A stretch of DNA of 64,000 bases from Dechloromonas hankyongensis (GTDB lineage Bacteria; Pseudomonadota; Gammaproteobacteria; Burkholderiales; Rhodocyclaceae): contig NZ_JAKLTN010000001.1 of assembly GCF_022012295.1 (NCBI RefSeq), forward strand, positions 1,550,001 through 1,614,000, written 5' to 3'. Below are positions 10,610 through 20,157 of the stretch, piece after piece (position 1 is the first letter of the stretch; each line of letters begins with the position of its first letter). The notes beneath the pieces were generated by a model. That model saw only the letters and a list, made by a program, of their open reading frames with translations, made no database searches and was not told where the DNA came from. The position numbers were made by a program, and so were the translations under genes.

Positions 10610-12094
10610 ATGTCGACTTACCCGCTGCTATCTCTCGCAATCTGGATTCCGATCCTCGCCGGGGCGTTCGTGCTCGCCACCGGCAACGACCGGAACGCTC
10701 CGCTGGCGCGGATGCTTGCCCTGATCGGTGCGGTCGTTGCCTTCCTGGTGACGATTCCGCTCTGGACCAATTTCGACATCGCCAACGGCGGCATGCAATT
10801 CGTCGAACTGAAGACGTGGATCCCGCGCTTCAATATCAACTACCACCTGGGTGTCGATGGCATCTCGATGCTGTTCGTCATCCTCAACGCCTTCATCACT
10901 ATCGTCGTGGTGGCGGCCGGCTGGGAAGTGATCGAGCAGAAAGTGGCCCAATACAATGCCGCTTTCCTGATCATGTCGGGCCTGATGAACGGCATTTTCA
11001 CCTCGCTGGACGGCGTGTTGTTCTACGTCTTCTTCGAAGCTTCGCTGATCCCGCTGTACCTGATCATCGGCGTGTGGGGCGGCCCGAACCGCGTTTATGC
11101 CGCGTTCAAGTTCTTCCTCTATACGCTGTTCGGTTCGCTGCTGTTCCTCCTGGCGCTGATGTACCTGTTCATCCAGTCCGGCGGCAGTTTCTCCATCCTC
11201 GAATGGCATAAGCTGCCGATCGGTCTCGGTCCGCAGATCTGGTTGTTCCTGGCTTTCCTGATCGCCTTCGCCGTCAAGGTGCCGATGTGGCCGGTGCATA
11301 CCTGGCTGCCGGATGCCCACGTCGAAGCGCCGACGGGTGGCTCCATCGTCCTGGCGGCCATCGCGCTGAAGCTCGGTGCCTACGGTTTCCTGCGTTTCTC
11401 GCTGCCGATCGCCCCGGATGCTTCGCATGAGCTGTCCAGCCTGGTCGTCGCGCTGTCGCTGATCGCCGTCGTCTATATCGGTTTCGTCGCCTTGGTTCAG
11501 GCCGACATGAAGAAGCTGGTCGCCTACTCTTCCATTGCCCACATGGGTTTCGTGACGCTGGGTTTCTTCATGTTCAGCGCCATGGGTATCGAAGGTGCGC
11601 TGGTGCAGATGGTTTCCCACGGCTTCGTCTCCGGTGCCATGTTTTTCTGTATCGGCGTCATGTACGACCGCGTGCATAGCCGTCAGATCGCCGATTACGG
11701 CGGCGTGGTCAATACCATGCCGAAGTTCGCGGCCCTGTTCATGTTATTCACCATGGCCAACTCCGGCTTGCCGGCGACGTCCGGCTTCGTCGGCGAATTC
11801 ATGGTCATCCTCGGCGCTGTGAAGCTCAATTTCTGGGTGGCTTTCGCAGCAGCCAGCTCGATGGTCGTCGGTGCCGCCTACTCGCTGTGGATGTACAAGC
11901 GCGTGATCTTCGGCGATGTCGCCAATCACCACGTCGCCGAGCTGACCGACATCAACAAGCGCGAATTCGCCATCCTTGGGATGCTGGCCATCGCCACGCT
12001 GTGGATGGGCGTCTATCCGCAACCCTTCACCGAAGTCATGCATGCCTCGGTCAACGACCTGCTGCATCACGTTGCCATTAGCAAGATTCAATAA
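10610..12094 (+). CDS. nuoM: NADH-quinone oxidoreductase subunit M
   Basis: This is an ND4-type antiporter-like proton-pumping subunit of 494 residues. The diagnostic stretch WPVHTWLPDAHVEAPTGGS is at about residues 227-245, and the conserved glutamate in VFFEASLIPLYLIIG is near residue 144. Start ATG is preceded by AAGGAATA. It lies between nuoL and nuoN on the same strand, 12 bp before nuoN. Confidence 0.97.
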   Translation: MSTYPLLSLAIWIPILAGAFVLATGNDRNAPLARMLALIGAVVAFLVTIPLWTNFDIANGGMQFVELKTWIPRFNINYHLGVDGISMLFVILNAFITIVVVAAGWEVIEQKVAQYNAAFLIMSGLMNGIFTSLDGVLFYVFFEASLIPLYLIIGVWGGPNRVYAAFKFFLYTLFGSLLFLLALMYLFIQSGGSFSILEWHKLPIGLGPQIWLFLAFLIAFAVKVPMWPVHTWLPDAHVEAPTGGSIVLAAIALKLGAYGFLRFSLPIAPDASHELSSLVVALSLIAVVYIGFVALVQADMKKLVAYSSIAHMGFVTLGFFMFSAMGIEGALVQMVSHGFVSGAMFFCIGVMYDRVHSRQIADYGGVVNTMPKFAALFMLFTMANSGLPATSGFVGEFMVILGAVKLNFWVAFAAASSMVVGAAYSLWMYKRVIFGDVANHHVAELTDINKREFAILGMLAIATLWMGVYPQPFTEVMHASVNDLLHHVAISKIQ

Positions 12095-12106
12095 ACGGTA
12101 GCCGAC

Positions 12107-13585
12107 ATGTTCGACAATTTCGTTGTCCCCAATCTTCTGCCCGCCGCGCCGGAAATCTTTCTGACGACGATGGCGCTCGCCATCCTGATGATCGATTTGC
12201 TGGTCAAGGACAGCCGGCGCACCGTCACCTTCGTGCTGACCCAGCTGACCCTGATCGGTTGTGCCGCGATCCAGTTCGCGACGAGCACCGGCGAGATCAC
12301 CTACACCTTCAGCAACATGTTCGTCGATGACCTGATGTCCGACCTGCTGAAGCTGTTCCTGTACATGACGGTCGTCATCGTGATGTTCTACTCGCGTGCC
12401 TACATCATCGACCGCGAAACGATGAACAAGGGCGAGTACTACGTGCTGGCCCTGTTCGCCACGCTTGGCATGATGGTCATGATCTCGGCCAACCATTTCC
12501 TGACCATCTACATCGGTCTGGAGCTGCTCTCCCTGTCGCTGTACGCGATGGTTGCCATGAACCGCGATTCCGTGGTGTCCACGGAAGCCGCCATGAAGTA
12601 CTTCGTTCTCGGTGCGCTGGCTTCCGGCCTGCTGCTGTACGGCATGTCGATGATCTACGGGGCGACCGGTACGCTGGAAATCACCGGCCTCGCCGAGCGT
12701 CTCTATGGTGGCGGCGTGAACAAGACCGTGATGGTCTTCGGCCTGGTCTTCCTGGTTGCCGGTCTCGCATTCAAGCTCGGCGTCGTGCCCTTCCACATGT
12801 GGATTCCGGACGTCTATCACGGCGCACCGACCTCCGTTACTCTGTTCATCGGTTCGGCACCGAAGCTGGCTGCTTTTGCCATCGTCATGCGCCTGCTGGT
12901 CAATGGCCTGATCACGATGGCGCAGGATTGGCAGGCCATGCTGGTCATCCTGTCCGTCCTGTCGATGGCGATCGGTAACCTGGCGGCCATCGCCCAGACC
13001 AACCTGAAGCGAATGTTGGCCTATTCGACCATCTCGCACATGGGCTTCATGCTGCTCGGCATCGTCACCGGGGTGGTCGGCGGCGACGCGCGCTATGCCC
13101 TGAATGCCTACAGCTCGTCGATGTTCTACGTGATCGCTTACGTGCTGACCACCGCTGGTACCTTCGGCATGATTCTCCTGATGTCGCGCGCCGGTTTTGA
13201 AGCTGACGAACTGGAAGACCTGAAGGGCCTGAACAAGCGCAGCCCGTGGTTCGCCGGCATCATGCTGATGATGATGTTCTCGCTGGCCGGTATCCCGTTC
13301 TTCATCGGCTTCTTCGCCAAGTTCTCGGTGCTGCAGGCTGTCATTGCTGCCGGCTATACCTGGCTGGCCCTGGTTGCCGTTGCCTTCTCGCTGATTGGTG
13401 CCTTCTACTACCTACGTGTCGTCAAGCTGATGTACTTCGATGCACCGGCTGACGAGACCCCGCTTACCGCCGGCATGGACATGCGTATCCTGATTTCCGC
13501 CAACGGTCTGGCTGTGGCTTTCCTGGGTATCTTCCCGCAAGTGATCATGTCGCTGTGCGCCTATGCCCTGCTGCGCTCGCTCTGA
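12107..13585 (+). CDS. nuoN: NADH-quinone oxidoreductase subunit N
   Basis: This is an ND2-type antiporter-like subunit and the last gene of the nuo operon. The 492-residue protein has the signature [21 protein letters not shown] at about residues 228-248 and the conserved [12 protein letters not shown] helix near 135. A strong hairpin terminator lies 25 bp after the stop, so the complex I transcript most likely ends here. Confidence 0.97.
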   Translation: MFDNFVVPNLLPAAPEIFLTTMALAILMIDLLVKDSRRTVTFVLTQLTLIGCAAIQFATSTGEITYTFSNMFVDDLMSDLLKLFLYMTVVIVMFYSRAYIIDRETMNKGEYYVLALFATLGMMVMISANHFLTIYIGLELLSLSLYAMVAMNRDSVVSTEAAMKYFVLGALASGLLLYGMSMIYGATGTLEITGLAERLYGGGVNKTVMVFGLVFLVAGLAFKLGVVPFHMWIPDVYHGAPTSVTLFIGSAPKLAAFAIVMRLLVNGLITMAQDWQAMLVILSVLSMAIGNLAAIAQTNLKRMLAYSTISHMGFMLLGIVTGVVGGDARYALNAYSSSMFYVIAYVLTTAGTFGMILLMSRAGFEADELEDLKGLNKRSPWFAGIMLMMMFSLAGIPFFIGFFAKFSVLQAVIAAGYTWLALVAVAFSLIGAFYYLRVVKLMYFDAPADETPLTAGMDMRILISANGLAVAFLGIFPQVIMSLCAYALLRSL

Positions 13586-13610
13586 TCGAGACGCAAACTG
13601 CTGAATGAGA

Positions 13611-13634
13611 ACGCCCCGCTAGTCGGGGCGTTTT
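13611..13634 (+). terminator. Rho-independent terminator of the nuo operon
   Basis: A perfect 8-bp stem (ACGCCCCG at 13611-13618 with CGGGGCGT at 13624-13631) with a 5-base loop is followed by TTTT. It lies just after nuoN and ends 17 bp before the ATG of the Nudix gene, so that gene needs its own promoter or readthrough. Confidence 0.9.
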
Positions 13635-13651
13635 ACTTTGTGGAGTCAAAA

Positions 13652-14194
13652 ATGTCGCACGATGCACATCTGATCGAGTCGGAACTTTGCAGCGAATCTG
13701 TCTTCAAGGGGGCCTTGCTCGATGTCCGCAGGGATCGCGTGTTGCTGCCGAATGGCCAAGAGTCGGTACGGGAATACATCGTGCATCCGGGGGCCGTCGT
13801 CGTCCTGGCCTTCCTGGATAACGGCAATCTGCTCTTCGAGCGCCAGTATCGCTATCCGCTGCGCCGGGTATTCCTCGAACTACCGGCCGGCAAGATCGAC
13901 CCGGGTGAAGCGATCATCGATACGGCGCGGCGCGAGCTGAAGGAGGAAACGGGTTATGTCGCTGCCGAATGGGAATATCTCGGTGTGATGCATCCGTGTA
14001 TCGGTTATTCCGATGAACGCATCGAAATCTTTGCCGCGCGTGGCCTCCATCTGGCTGGCGAAAAGGAACTCGATCACAATGAGTTCCTCGATGTGATCGA
14101 GCTGTCGCCGGCTGAGGCCAGACAAGCGGTGTGGGATGGGCGGATTACCGATGCCAAGACCATCACATCGTTGTTCTGGCTGGATAAGCCCTGA
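13652..14194 (+). CDS. Nudix hydrolase, ADP-ribose pyrophosphatase type
   Basis: This is a cytosolic hydrolase of nucleoside diphosphate derivatives, most like NudF-type ADP-ribose pyrophosphatases (ADP-ribose to AMP plus ribose-5-phosphate). A perfect Nudix box, G-x5-E-x7-RE-L-KEE-T-GY, is at about residues 80-102 of 180. The ATG at 13652 was chosen because TGGAG at 13641-13645 is 6 bases upstream; a GTG at 13640 is less likely. It lies between the nuo terminator and a second terminator, so it appears monocistronic. Substrate is inferred from family resemblance. Confidence 0.88.
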   Translation: MSHDAHLIESELCSESVFKGALLDVRRDRVLLPNGQESVREYIVHPGAVVVLAFLDNGNLLFERQYRYPLRRVFLELPAGKIDPGEAIIDTARRELKEETGYVAAEWEYLGVMHPCIGYSDERIEIFAARGLHLAGEKELDHNEFLDVIELSPAEARQAVWDGRITDAKTITSLFWLDKP

Positions 14195-14236
14195 TATACC
14201 CTGGTCGTCTGGATTTACCCAGCGACGGGGAAAGAA

Positions 14237-14262
14237 AAAACCAGGCATCTAGCCTGGTTTTC
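14237..14262. terminator. Bidirectional terminator between convergent genes
   Basis: An AACCAGGC / GCCTGGTT stem (14239-14246 with 14252-14259) with loop ATCTA is flanked by an A-run on the left and TTTT on the right. It can therefore stop both the Nudix transcript (+) and the cytochrome c transcript (-). Confidence 0.85.
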
Positions 14263-14356
14263 TATCTTCTGGTTTCACTTTCAACGGCCTGCAGCCATTC
14301 TGTTTGTGGAGATTGCTGTTCTCCCTTTTGCCCGGAAACCGGGGCAGGAGTCTTCC

Positions 14357-14695
14357 TTAGTCGAGCGACAGGACCCAGTGGATGGCCGCTTTCAGATCTT
14401 CGTCGCTGATCTTGTCGGCCGGGTGCGGAATCATGGGTACTTGGCCCCAGTTGCCCGAGCCACCGTGGCGGACCTTGTCGAACAGGGCGGCGGGGGCCTT
14501 GGCATCGCCTTTGTACTTGGCGGCCACTTCCTTGTAGGCCGGGCCGACGCGCTTCTGGTCGACGGCGTGGCAGGCAACGCAGCGGGCTTTCTTGACGATG
14601 GCTTCACCATCGGCGGCCTGGGCCGACGGCATGGCGATCATGGTGGCTGCGGCGGCAAGGCCGGTCAGCATGGCTTTTTGCATTTGCTGTTTCAT
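14357..14695 (-). CDS. Cytochrome c, class I (c551/c8-like)
   Basis: This is a small periplasmic monoheme electron carrier of 112 residues. The start at 14695 (MKQQMQKAML) has AAGGAA upstream and gives a clear Sec signal peptide ending in PSAQA. The heme motif is CVACH and the distal methionine is probably in VPMIPHP. It is the last gene after DUF779 (14-bp gap), downstream of the aldehyde dehydrogenase. It could accept electrons in the alcohol oxidation pathway of this region, like the ExaB cytochrome, but that role is inferred from position only. Confidence 0.88.
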   Translation of the reverse strand: MKQQMQKAMLTGLAAAATMIAMPSAQAADGEAIVKKARCVACHAVDQKRVGPAYKEVAAKYKGDAKAPAALFDKVRHGGSGNWGQVPMIPHPADKISDEDLKAAIHWVLSLD

Positions 14696-14709
14696 GAACT
14701 TTCCTTGAA

Positions 14710-15081
14710 TTAAACGAGACCGGCCGTTTGCAATTCGGCCCATTCGGCATCAGTGAACAGTCGGGAACGGGTGATAAAGGATTTGCCCGTGCCCCCTTCG
14801 AGCGAGAAGGTGTCGCCGTTGCCGGGAATGACGTCGATGATCAGCTGCGTGTGCTTCCAGTACTCGTATTGGGCTACGGTCATGTAGAAGGGCACGTCGC
14901 CGATGTCGCCGAGGTGGATTTCGTGCTGGCCGATGGTCAGTTCGCCGGGCAGGTAGCAATTCGGGGAACTGTTGTCGCAGCAGCCGCCGGACTGGAGGAA
15001 CATCAGCTCCGGCCCGTGTCGCTGTTTCAGGAGCTGGATCAGTTCCAGCGTGGCCGGGGTAGCGGTGACGCGGTCGATCAT
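14710..15081 (-). CDS. DUF779 domain protein
   Basis: This is a 123-residue protein of the DUF779 family, which is typically found beside ExaC/AldB-type aldehyde dehydrogenases. It has a Cys-Cys motif in LQSGGCCDNSSPNCY (residues 29-43) and no signal peptide. Biochemical function is unknown. The upstream neighbour is the aldehyde dehydrogenase and the downstream neighbour is a cytochrome c gene 14 bp away. A strong hairpin terminator lies between it and the dehydrogenase, so it may be expressed at a lower level than that gene. Confidence 0.85.
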   Translation of the reverse strand: MIDRVTATPATLELIQLLKQRHGPELMFLQSGGCCDNSSPNCYLPGELTIGQHEIHLGDIGDVPFYMTVAQYEYWKHTQLIIDVIPGNGDTFSLEGGTGKSFITRSRLFTDAEWAELQTAGLV

Positions 15082-15104
15082 GGATTTCTCCCGAAACGGT
15101 ATCT

Positions 15105-15131
15105 AAAAAAGGGGGGCGGTTGCCCGCCCCC
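15105..15131 (-). terminator. Internal terminator/attenuator after the aldehyde dehydrogenase
   Basis: Read on the - strand, an 8-bp all-GC stem (positions 15124-15131 with 15112-15119, loop of 4) is followed by a T-run (15110-15105). It sits between the aldehyde dehydrogenase stop and the DUF779 start. Confidence 0.8.
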
Positions 15132-15248
15132 GAAGAGTTGCCCGCAAAACAAAGGGGCCAGTGGAGGAGATGCCTCTGAGGTGCCGAGCAGAAGCCGTCC
15201 TGCCTTGGGTAAAGGAGACGGCGACCGGCCGGTACCGAAAACGATTGC

Positions 15249-16769
15249 TTAGAAGAAGCCCAGCTTGCTTTCCGTGTAGGAAACGAGCAGGTTCTTCGTT
15301 TGCTGGTAGTGGTCGAGCATGACCTTGTGGGTCTCGCGGCCGATACCGGATTCCTTGTAACCGCCGAAGGCAGCGTGTGCCGGGTAGGCGTGGTAGCAGT
15401 TGGTCCATACGCGGCCGGCCTGGATGGCGCGACCCATGCGGTAGGCGACGTTGCCGTTACGGCTCCACACGCCGGCGCCGAGGCCGTACGGGGTGTCGTT
15501 GGCGATGGCCAGGGCTTCGGCTTCGTCCTTGAAGGTCGTCACGGCCAGCACCGGCCCGAAGATTTCTTCCTGGAAGATGCGCATCTTGTTGTGGCCCTTG
15601 AACAGGGTCGGCTGGATGTAGTAGCCGCCTTCGATGTCGCCGCCGAGGTGGGCGCGCTCGCCGCCGATCAGGCACTCAGCGCCTTCTTCCTTGCCCAGCT
15701 TGAGGTAGGACTGGATCTTTTCCATCTGCACGTCGGAAGCCTGGGCACCCATCATGGTGTCGGTATCGAGCGGGGAACCCTGCTTGATGGCGGCAACGCG
15801 CTTCAGGACGCGTTCGATGAACTTGTCGTAGATGGATTCCTGGATCAGGGCGCGCGACGGGCAGGTACACACTTCGCCCTGGTTGAAGGCGAACAGCACC
15901 ATGCCTTCGATGGCCTTGTCGAGGAAGCCGTCATCCTTGTCCATGATGTCGGCGAAGAAGATGTTGGGCGACTTGCCACCCAGCTCCAGGGTGGCCGGGA
16001 TCAGGTTGTTGGCGGCGGCTTGGGCGATGACGCGGCCGGTGGCGGTGGAGCCGGTGAAGGCGATCTTGGCGATGCGCTTCGAGGTGGCCAGCGGCATGCC
16101 GGCTTCGCGGCCGAGGCCGTTCACGATGTTCAGGACACCCGGCGGCAGCAGGTCGGCGATCAGGTCAACCAGGATCAGGATGGAGATTGGGGTCGATTCG
16201 GCCGGCTTCAGCACGACGCAGTTACCAGCGCCGAGGGCCGGGGCCAGCTTCCAGGCAGCCATCAGGATAGGGAAGTTCCACGGAATGATCTGGCCGACGA
16301 CGCCGAGCGGCTCGTGGATGTGATAGGCCATGGTGTTTTCGTCGATTTCCGAGATACCGCCTTCCTGCGAGCGCAGGCAGCCGGCGAAGTAACGGAAGTG
16401 GTCGACAGCCAGCGGGATGTCGGCAGCCAGGGTTTCGCGGATCGGCTTGCCGTTATCGACGGTCTCGGCGTAGGCGAGGCGTTCGATATTGGCTTCCAGG
16501 CGGTCGGCGATCTTCAGCAGGATGTTGGAGCGGGTGGTGGCATCGGTCTTGCCCCATGCCGGGAAGGCAGCGTGGGCGGCATCCAGCGCCAGTTCGACGT
16601 CCTCGGCGGTGGAGCGGGCAGCCTTGGTATAAGCCTTGCCGTTAACCGGGGTGATTACATCGAAATATTCACCCTTGACCGGGGCGACCCACTTGCCGTT
16701 GATGAAGTTGTCGTAACGGTCCTTGTAGGCGATCGTGGCGCCGGCGTTACCGGGAGCTGCATAAATCAT
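15249..16769 (-). CDS. NAD-dependent aldehyde dehydrogenase, ExaC/AldB type
   Basis: This enzyme oxidises aldehydes such as acetaldehyde to the acid. The 506-residue protein belongs to the aldehyde dehydrogenase superfamily. Visible features are the glutamate in LELGGKSPN (about 262), the nucleotide-binding FTGST (about 238-242) and the catalytic cysteine in [11 protein letters not shown] (about 301). The start at 16769 is supported by AGGAGA upstream. A sigma-54 promoter match lies about 90 bp upstream. It is the natural second step after the PQQ alcohol dehydrogenase at 24303-26084, whose gene has a similar promoter, and resembles ExaC/PedI in ethanol-oxidising pseudomonads. Confidence 0.9.
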   Translation of the reverse strand: MIYAAPGNAGATIAYKDRYDNFINGKWVAPVKGEYFDVITPVNGKAYTKAARSTAEDVELALDAAHAAFPAWGKTDATTRSNILLKIADRLEANIERLAYAETVDNGKPIRETLAADIPLAVDHFRYFAGCLRSQEGGISEIDENTMAYHIHEPLGVVGQIIPWNFPILMAAWKLAPALGAGNCVVLKPAESTPISILILVDLIADLLPPGVLNIVNGLGREAGMPLATSKRIAKIAFTGSTATGRVIAQAAANNLIPATLELGGKSPNIFFADIMDKDDGFLDKAIEGMVLFAFNQGEVCTCPSRALIQESIYDKFIERVLKRVAAIKQGSPLDTDTMMGAQASDVQMEKIQSYLKLGKEEGAECLIGGERAHLGGDIEGGYYIQPTLFKGHNKMRIFQEEIFGPVLAVTTFKDEAEALAIANDTPYGLGAGVWSRNGNVAYRMGRAIQAGRVWTNCYHAYPAHAAFGGYKESGIGRETHKVMLDHYQQTKNLLVSYTESKLGFF

Positions 16770-17126
16770 ATTTGTCTCCTGTCTTCTGGAATGGAGTTGC
16801 GAACGGGTTAACTCAAGGCCGGCGTTGTGTAACCGCCGTGACTCGTGCTCAACAATGTGCAGGCCCCGTGCCAGCTGTGCCAATTGCCTCGGAATAAGCC
16901 ATAAATAGCTTTAAAATCACCGTATTGTGCGGTTTTCGGCCAATCGGCCGGTGAATGCCGGGCAGTTGGTGGTGTGCAGGGACGATACAGTTGTTGCGTT
17001 ATGGAGCGTTAGTCGTTTCACGCGAGCAACAGATGTATCCGGCAGATCCCTGAAATGGTGAGCCAGGTCAAGGAAGGTTCATTCAAATGTGCTAAGTTCG
17101 GGCTATGAATGCCTGCGGTGAGCGGA
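16770..17126. other. Divergent intergenic region with sigma-54 promoter and inverted repeat
   Basis: This 357-bp gap separates the aldehyde dehydrogenase (-) from a hybrid kinase (+). Besides the sigma-54 match it holds an inverted repeat TGTTGC (16992-16997) and GCAACA (17026-17031), 120-160 bp upstream of the -24 element. That is a usual position for an activator of the enhancer-binding type. I see no gene here. Promoter elements for the kinase gene are not obvious. Confidence 0.5.
16858..16874 (-). promoter_or_regulatory. Probable sigma-54 (-24/-12) promoter of the aldehyde dehydrogenase
   Basis: On the - strand the bases read TGGCAC-GGGGC-CTGC, one mismatch from the RpoN consensus TGGCAC-N5-TTGC, with the invariant GG and GC at correct spacing. 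The expected start of transcription is near 16848, giving a leader of about 80 bases before the ATG at 16769. Confidence 0.65.
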
Positions 17127-19100
17127 ATGGCTGAGAATAAATTGCGCGGACGCCTGTTCTTGCTGGCTATCGTGCTGTGGACCGGCACGGTCGGCTTTTC
17201 GATGTTCTGGAATTTGAACAACGCCGAGCAGCAGACCATGAATATGGCCTATGCCGCAGCGCGAGCCAGTCTCAACAAGGACATCACCTTCCGGCGTTGG
17301 GGAACGATGCATGGCGGCGTCTACGTGCCGATCACCGAAACGCAGAAATCGGTGCCCTGGCTGTCGCATGTGCCGGGGCGCGACGTCACGACGACCGATG
17401 GACACCAGCTGACCCTCCTCAATCCGGCTTCCATGCTGCGCCAGATGATGGACCTCTATGCCGTCAGCTACGGCGTGCGCGGCCGCATCACCGGCCTGCG
17501 CTACCTGAATCCGGACAACGCGCCGGACGACTGGGAGAAAAATCAGCTCGAGCGTTTTTCCCGTCTCGAGACCGAGGAGGTCTGGGACGTGACCAATATC
17601 GACGGCAAGCCGCATCTGCGTTACCTGCGCGCCATGTTCATGGAGCCGGGGTGCGACAAGTGCCACGGCATACTCGGCTATAAGACCGGCGACCTGCGCG
17701 GCGCAACCGGTCTCAACCTGCCGCTGGCGCCGTATCTGCAACAGATCGCGGAAACCCAGTTTGGCCTGGGCGCGACCCACATCACGATCTGGCTGATGGG
17801 CCTGGTCGGCATTTTCTGGGGGCACTGGCTGGGCATCAGCCGCGCGCGCGAGCGGGAGGCGGCGCAGCGTGAACTGGAGCGCCATCGCGACGATCTGGAG
17901 TCGCAGGTGGCCGAGCGGACCGCCGCCCTGTCCGAATCGATGCGGGCCGCCGAGGCAGCCAGCCGGGCGAAGAGTGCCTTTCTCGCCAATATGAGCCACG
18001 AGATCCGCACACCGCTCAATGCCATCACTGGCGGGCTGCACCTGTTGCGGCGCAATGGTCTGCAGGACGGGCAGCGCGAACATCTGGCCAAGATCGATAC
18101 GGCGAGCCGGCATCTGCTCGACCTGATCAACGGGGTGCTCGATCTGTCCAAGATCGAGGCCGGAAAATTCGTTTTCGCCACGGCGCCGCTGTCCGTGCGC
18201 CAGGTGGTTGCCAATCTGCTCTCGATGCAGAAGGAAAGGGCGTCCGACAAGGGGCTGGCGCTGGACGTCGAGGTCGATCCCGGCATTCCCGAGAACTTGA
18301 TTGGCGACGGCGCGCGCCTGCAGCAGGCTCTGCTCAATTACGTCAGCAATGCCCTCAAGTTCACCGAAGCGGGGCATGTACGGCTACGGGTAAGCCCGAT
18401 CGAGCAGACGGCCGACGACGTGCTGTTGCGCTTCGAGGTCGAGGATACCGGCATCGGCATCGCAGCGGAGGATATGGCGTCGTTGTTTTCGGAATTCGAG
18501 CAGATCGACAACTCGTCGACCCGTCGTCATCGCGGCACCGGGCTGGGGCTGGCCATTACCCGCAAGTTTGCCCAAATGATGGGCGGCGACGTGGGCGTGC
18601 ACAGCGAGTTGGGCAAGGGCAGCCTGTTCTGGTTCACCGCCCGCTTTGCGATCGATCGTGCGGTCCGTGGCGCGGTGCCGGCTATCGATGCCTGTGAAAT
18701 TGCTCGCCGGCTGACCGAGGCCGGGCGCGGCAAGCGGTTACTGCTGGTCGAGGACGATGCGCTGAATCGCGAAATTGCCCTGTCCATGCTCGACGAGGTC
18801 GGGCTGACCGCCGATATCGCGGCCAATGGCCGGGAGGCCGTGACTGCGGCGGGCAAGCGGGTCTACGATGCCATCCTGATGGACATGCAGATGCCGCTGA
18901 TGGACGGTCTGGAGGCGACCCGGGCGATCCGGGCCATGCCGGCCTGCACCGAGGTGCCGATCATCGCCATGACCGCCAATGCCTTCGAGGAAGATCGCCA
19001 GTGCTGCATCGCCGCTGGCATGGACGACTTTGTTGCCAAGCCGGTCGAGCCCCAGCTGCTGTTTGCCGCGCTGTTGCGCTGCCTGAGCCCGTCGACCTAA
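17127..19100 (+). CDS. Hybrid histidine kinase with Tll0287-like (DUF3365) c-type heme sensor domain
   Basis: This is a membrane sensor kinase of 657 residues. After one N-terminal helix comes a periplasmic DUF3365/Tll0287-like domain with the signature [14 protein letters not shown] (about residues 57-70) and a c-type heme motif CDKCH (about 176-180). A second helix and a short coiled coil follow, then HisKA (His about 291), HATPase_c and a C-terminal receiver (Asp about 586 in [11 protein letters not shown]). The c-heme suggests redox or gas sensing. An in-frame ATG at 17109 is possible; 17127 was chosen because GGTGAG precedes it. No cognate regulator is adjacent. Confidence 0.85.
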   Translation: MAENKLRGRLFLLAIVLWTGTVGFSMFWNLNNAEQQTMNMAYAAARASLNKDITFRRWGTMHGGVYVPITETQKSVPWLSHVPGRDVTTTDGHQLTLLNPASMLRQMMDLYAVSYGVRGRITGLRYLNPDNAPDDWEKNQLERFSRLETEEVWDVTNIDGKPHLRYLRAMFMEPGCDKCHGILGYKTGDLRGATGLNLPLAPYLQQIAETQFGLGATHITIWLMGLVGIFWGHWLGISRAREREAAQRELERHRDDLESQVAERTAALSESMRAAEAASRAKSAFLANMSHEIRTPLNAITGGLHLLRRNGLQDGQREHLAKIDTASRHLLDLINGVLDLSKIEAGKFVFATAPLSVRQVVANLLSMQKERASDKGLALDVEVDPGIPENLIGDGARLQQALLNYVSNALKFTEAGHVRLRVSPIEQTADDVLLRFEVEDTGIGIAAEDMASLFSEFEQIDNSSTRRHRGTGLGLAITRKFAQMMGGDVGVHSELGKGSLFWFTARFAIDRAVRGAVPAIDACEIARRLTEAGRGKRLLLVEDDALNREIALSMLDEVGLTADIAANGREAVTAAGKRVYDAILMDMQMPLMDGLEATRAIRAMPACTEVPIIAMTANAFEEDRQCCIAAGMDDFVAKPVEPQLLFAALLRCLSPST

Positions 19101-19160
19101 GTACGGCGGATTTCCCGAGTGTCTCCGTGCAGGATGAGGTGAAGGGAAAACAAGGCCAAT

Positions 19161-19192
19161 AAAAATGCCGCTCAGTGTCAGCTGAGCGGCAT
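19161..19192 (-). terminator. Rho-independent terminator after the Cache protein gene
   Basis: A perfect 11-bp stem (19165-19175 with 19182-19192, 6-base loop), read on the - strand, is followed by TTTTT. It lies 23 bp downstream of the Cache-domain gene. It may also block readthrough from the kinase on the + strand, though no T-run exists on that side. Confidence 0.85.
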
Positions 19193-19214
19193 GGCGGCTG
19201 GCTTGGGCAAGGCC

Positions 19215-20069
19215 TTAGTCGAGGTAGTAGCCGACGCCCAGGAAGCTGTTGTCGATGCGGCGGATGAAAGAACGCTTGCGTTCGACCGCATTGGTGATCG
19301 GGTTCCGCCAGACGTAGTCGACGGCGCCTTCACCCTTGGTCTTGGCAAGTTCGATCATTTCCTGGATCAGAGCGTGGCCTTCGACATCGTGCAGTTCGCG
19401 CGCGTCGGTGCCGGTCCAGGCCGGATTGATGCCATGAGCCTCGAATTTTCCGGTATCCAGATTGACGGCGAAGACATAGAGGTCGTCGCGCACGAAGTTG
19501 CCCTTGGTGTCGTTGAAAGCGCGGGCGGCTGAGGTCATGCCGCTTTTGCGTGCGTAGGCGACGGCCTCATCGAGGAGCTTGATGGCATCGTTGGCGGTGG
19601 CGTGCGGGGCGTAGTAGCCGACGCCGAGGATGTAATCGCCTTCACGATGTATCCAGGCATTTTTCGGCTCGACGTGGTTGGTCTTGCGGTTGAGCCAGAC
19701 GTAACGGATACGTGCCTCAGTCTGTTTGTCGGTCACAGCGATCATGTGGCGGAAGAGCGGCGTGCCGGCGGCATCGACACTGTCCAGAACATTGAGGCCG
19801 ACCAGCGTGTCGGGGGCGGCGCCGTTGGCGATATAGGTGCCTTTGCGGTCGATCACGTAAACGTAAAGGTCCTTCTTGACGAAAGGCCCCTTGCGGTTGC
19901 TGAACGTGGCCCACGACTTCTCGGGGCCGTTCGCCTTCAGATAGCTGACGGCCTGGTCGAACAGGGCGCGGGCTTCGCGCGGCGTGGCGCGATCGCCGGC
20001 CAGGGCGGTGCCGCAACAGACTGCCAGCAGAAGGCCGGCCAGTCGGATTGCGAGGGATGGTTTGCTCAT
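19215..20069 (-). CDS. Secreted tandem single-Cache domain protein
   Basis: This 284-residue protein has a Sec signal peptide (cleavage near residue 24) and two tandem copies of a sCache_2-like domain, at about residues 33-150 and 160-284. Each copy has the pattern LDEAV-x-Y..., then YVYVID / YVFAVN, and ends in LGVGYY. Cache domains bind small ligands in bacterial sensors, but this protein has no kinase or chemotaxis output and no membrane anchor after the signal. It is probably a periplasmic ligand-binding partner. It is monocistronic with its own terminator; function unproven. Confidence 0.8.
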   Translation of the reverse strand: MSKPSLAIRLAGLLLAVCCGTALAGDRATPREARALFDQAVSYLKANGPEKSWATFSNRKGPFVKKDLYVYVIDRKGTYIANGAAPDTLVGLNVLDSVDAAGTPLFRHMIAVTDKQTEARIRYVWLNRKTNHVEPKNAWIHREGDYILGVGYYAPHATANDAIKLLDEAVAYARKSGMTSAARAFNDTKGNFVRDDLYVFAVNLDTGKFEAHGINPAWTGTDARELHDVEGHALIQEMIELAKTKGEGAVDYVWRNPITNAVERKRSFIRRIDNSFLGVGYYLD

Positions 20070-20157
20070 ACTCGAAACTCCATGGTGTGGGGCCGGGGTG
20101 CCGGCGTCGGGCGGTCGTGACCAAAGGGCGGCATCATAGCCGCCTTTTGCGGCGGGC

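Noticed and set aside
15300..16811. Long open frame (503 codons) on the + strand opposite the aldehyde dehydrogenase gene
   Set aside because: It is a high-GC antisense shadow of a clear enzyme gene, with a low-complexity Gly/Asp/Val composition and no recognisable motif.
16866..16886. Second overlapping TGGCAC upstream of the aldehyde dehydrogenase
   Set aside because: It is followed at N5 by GCAC and not TTGC, so the -12 element is poor; the neighbouring match is better.
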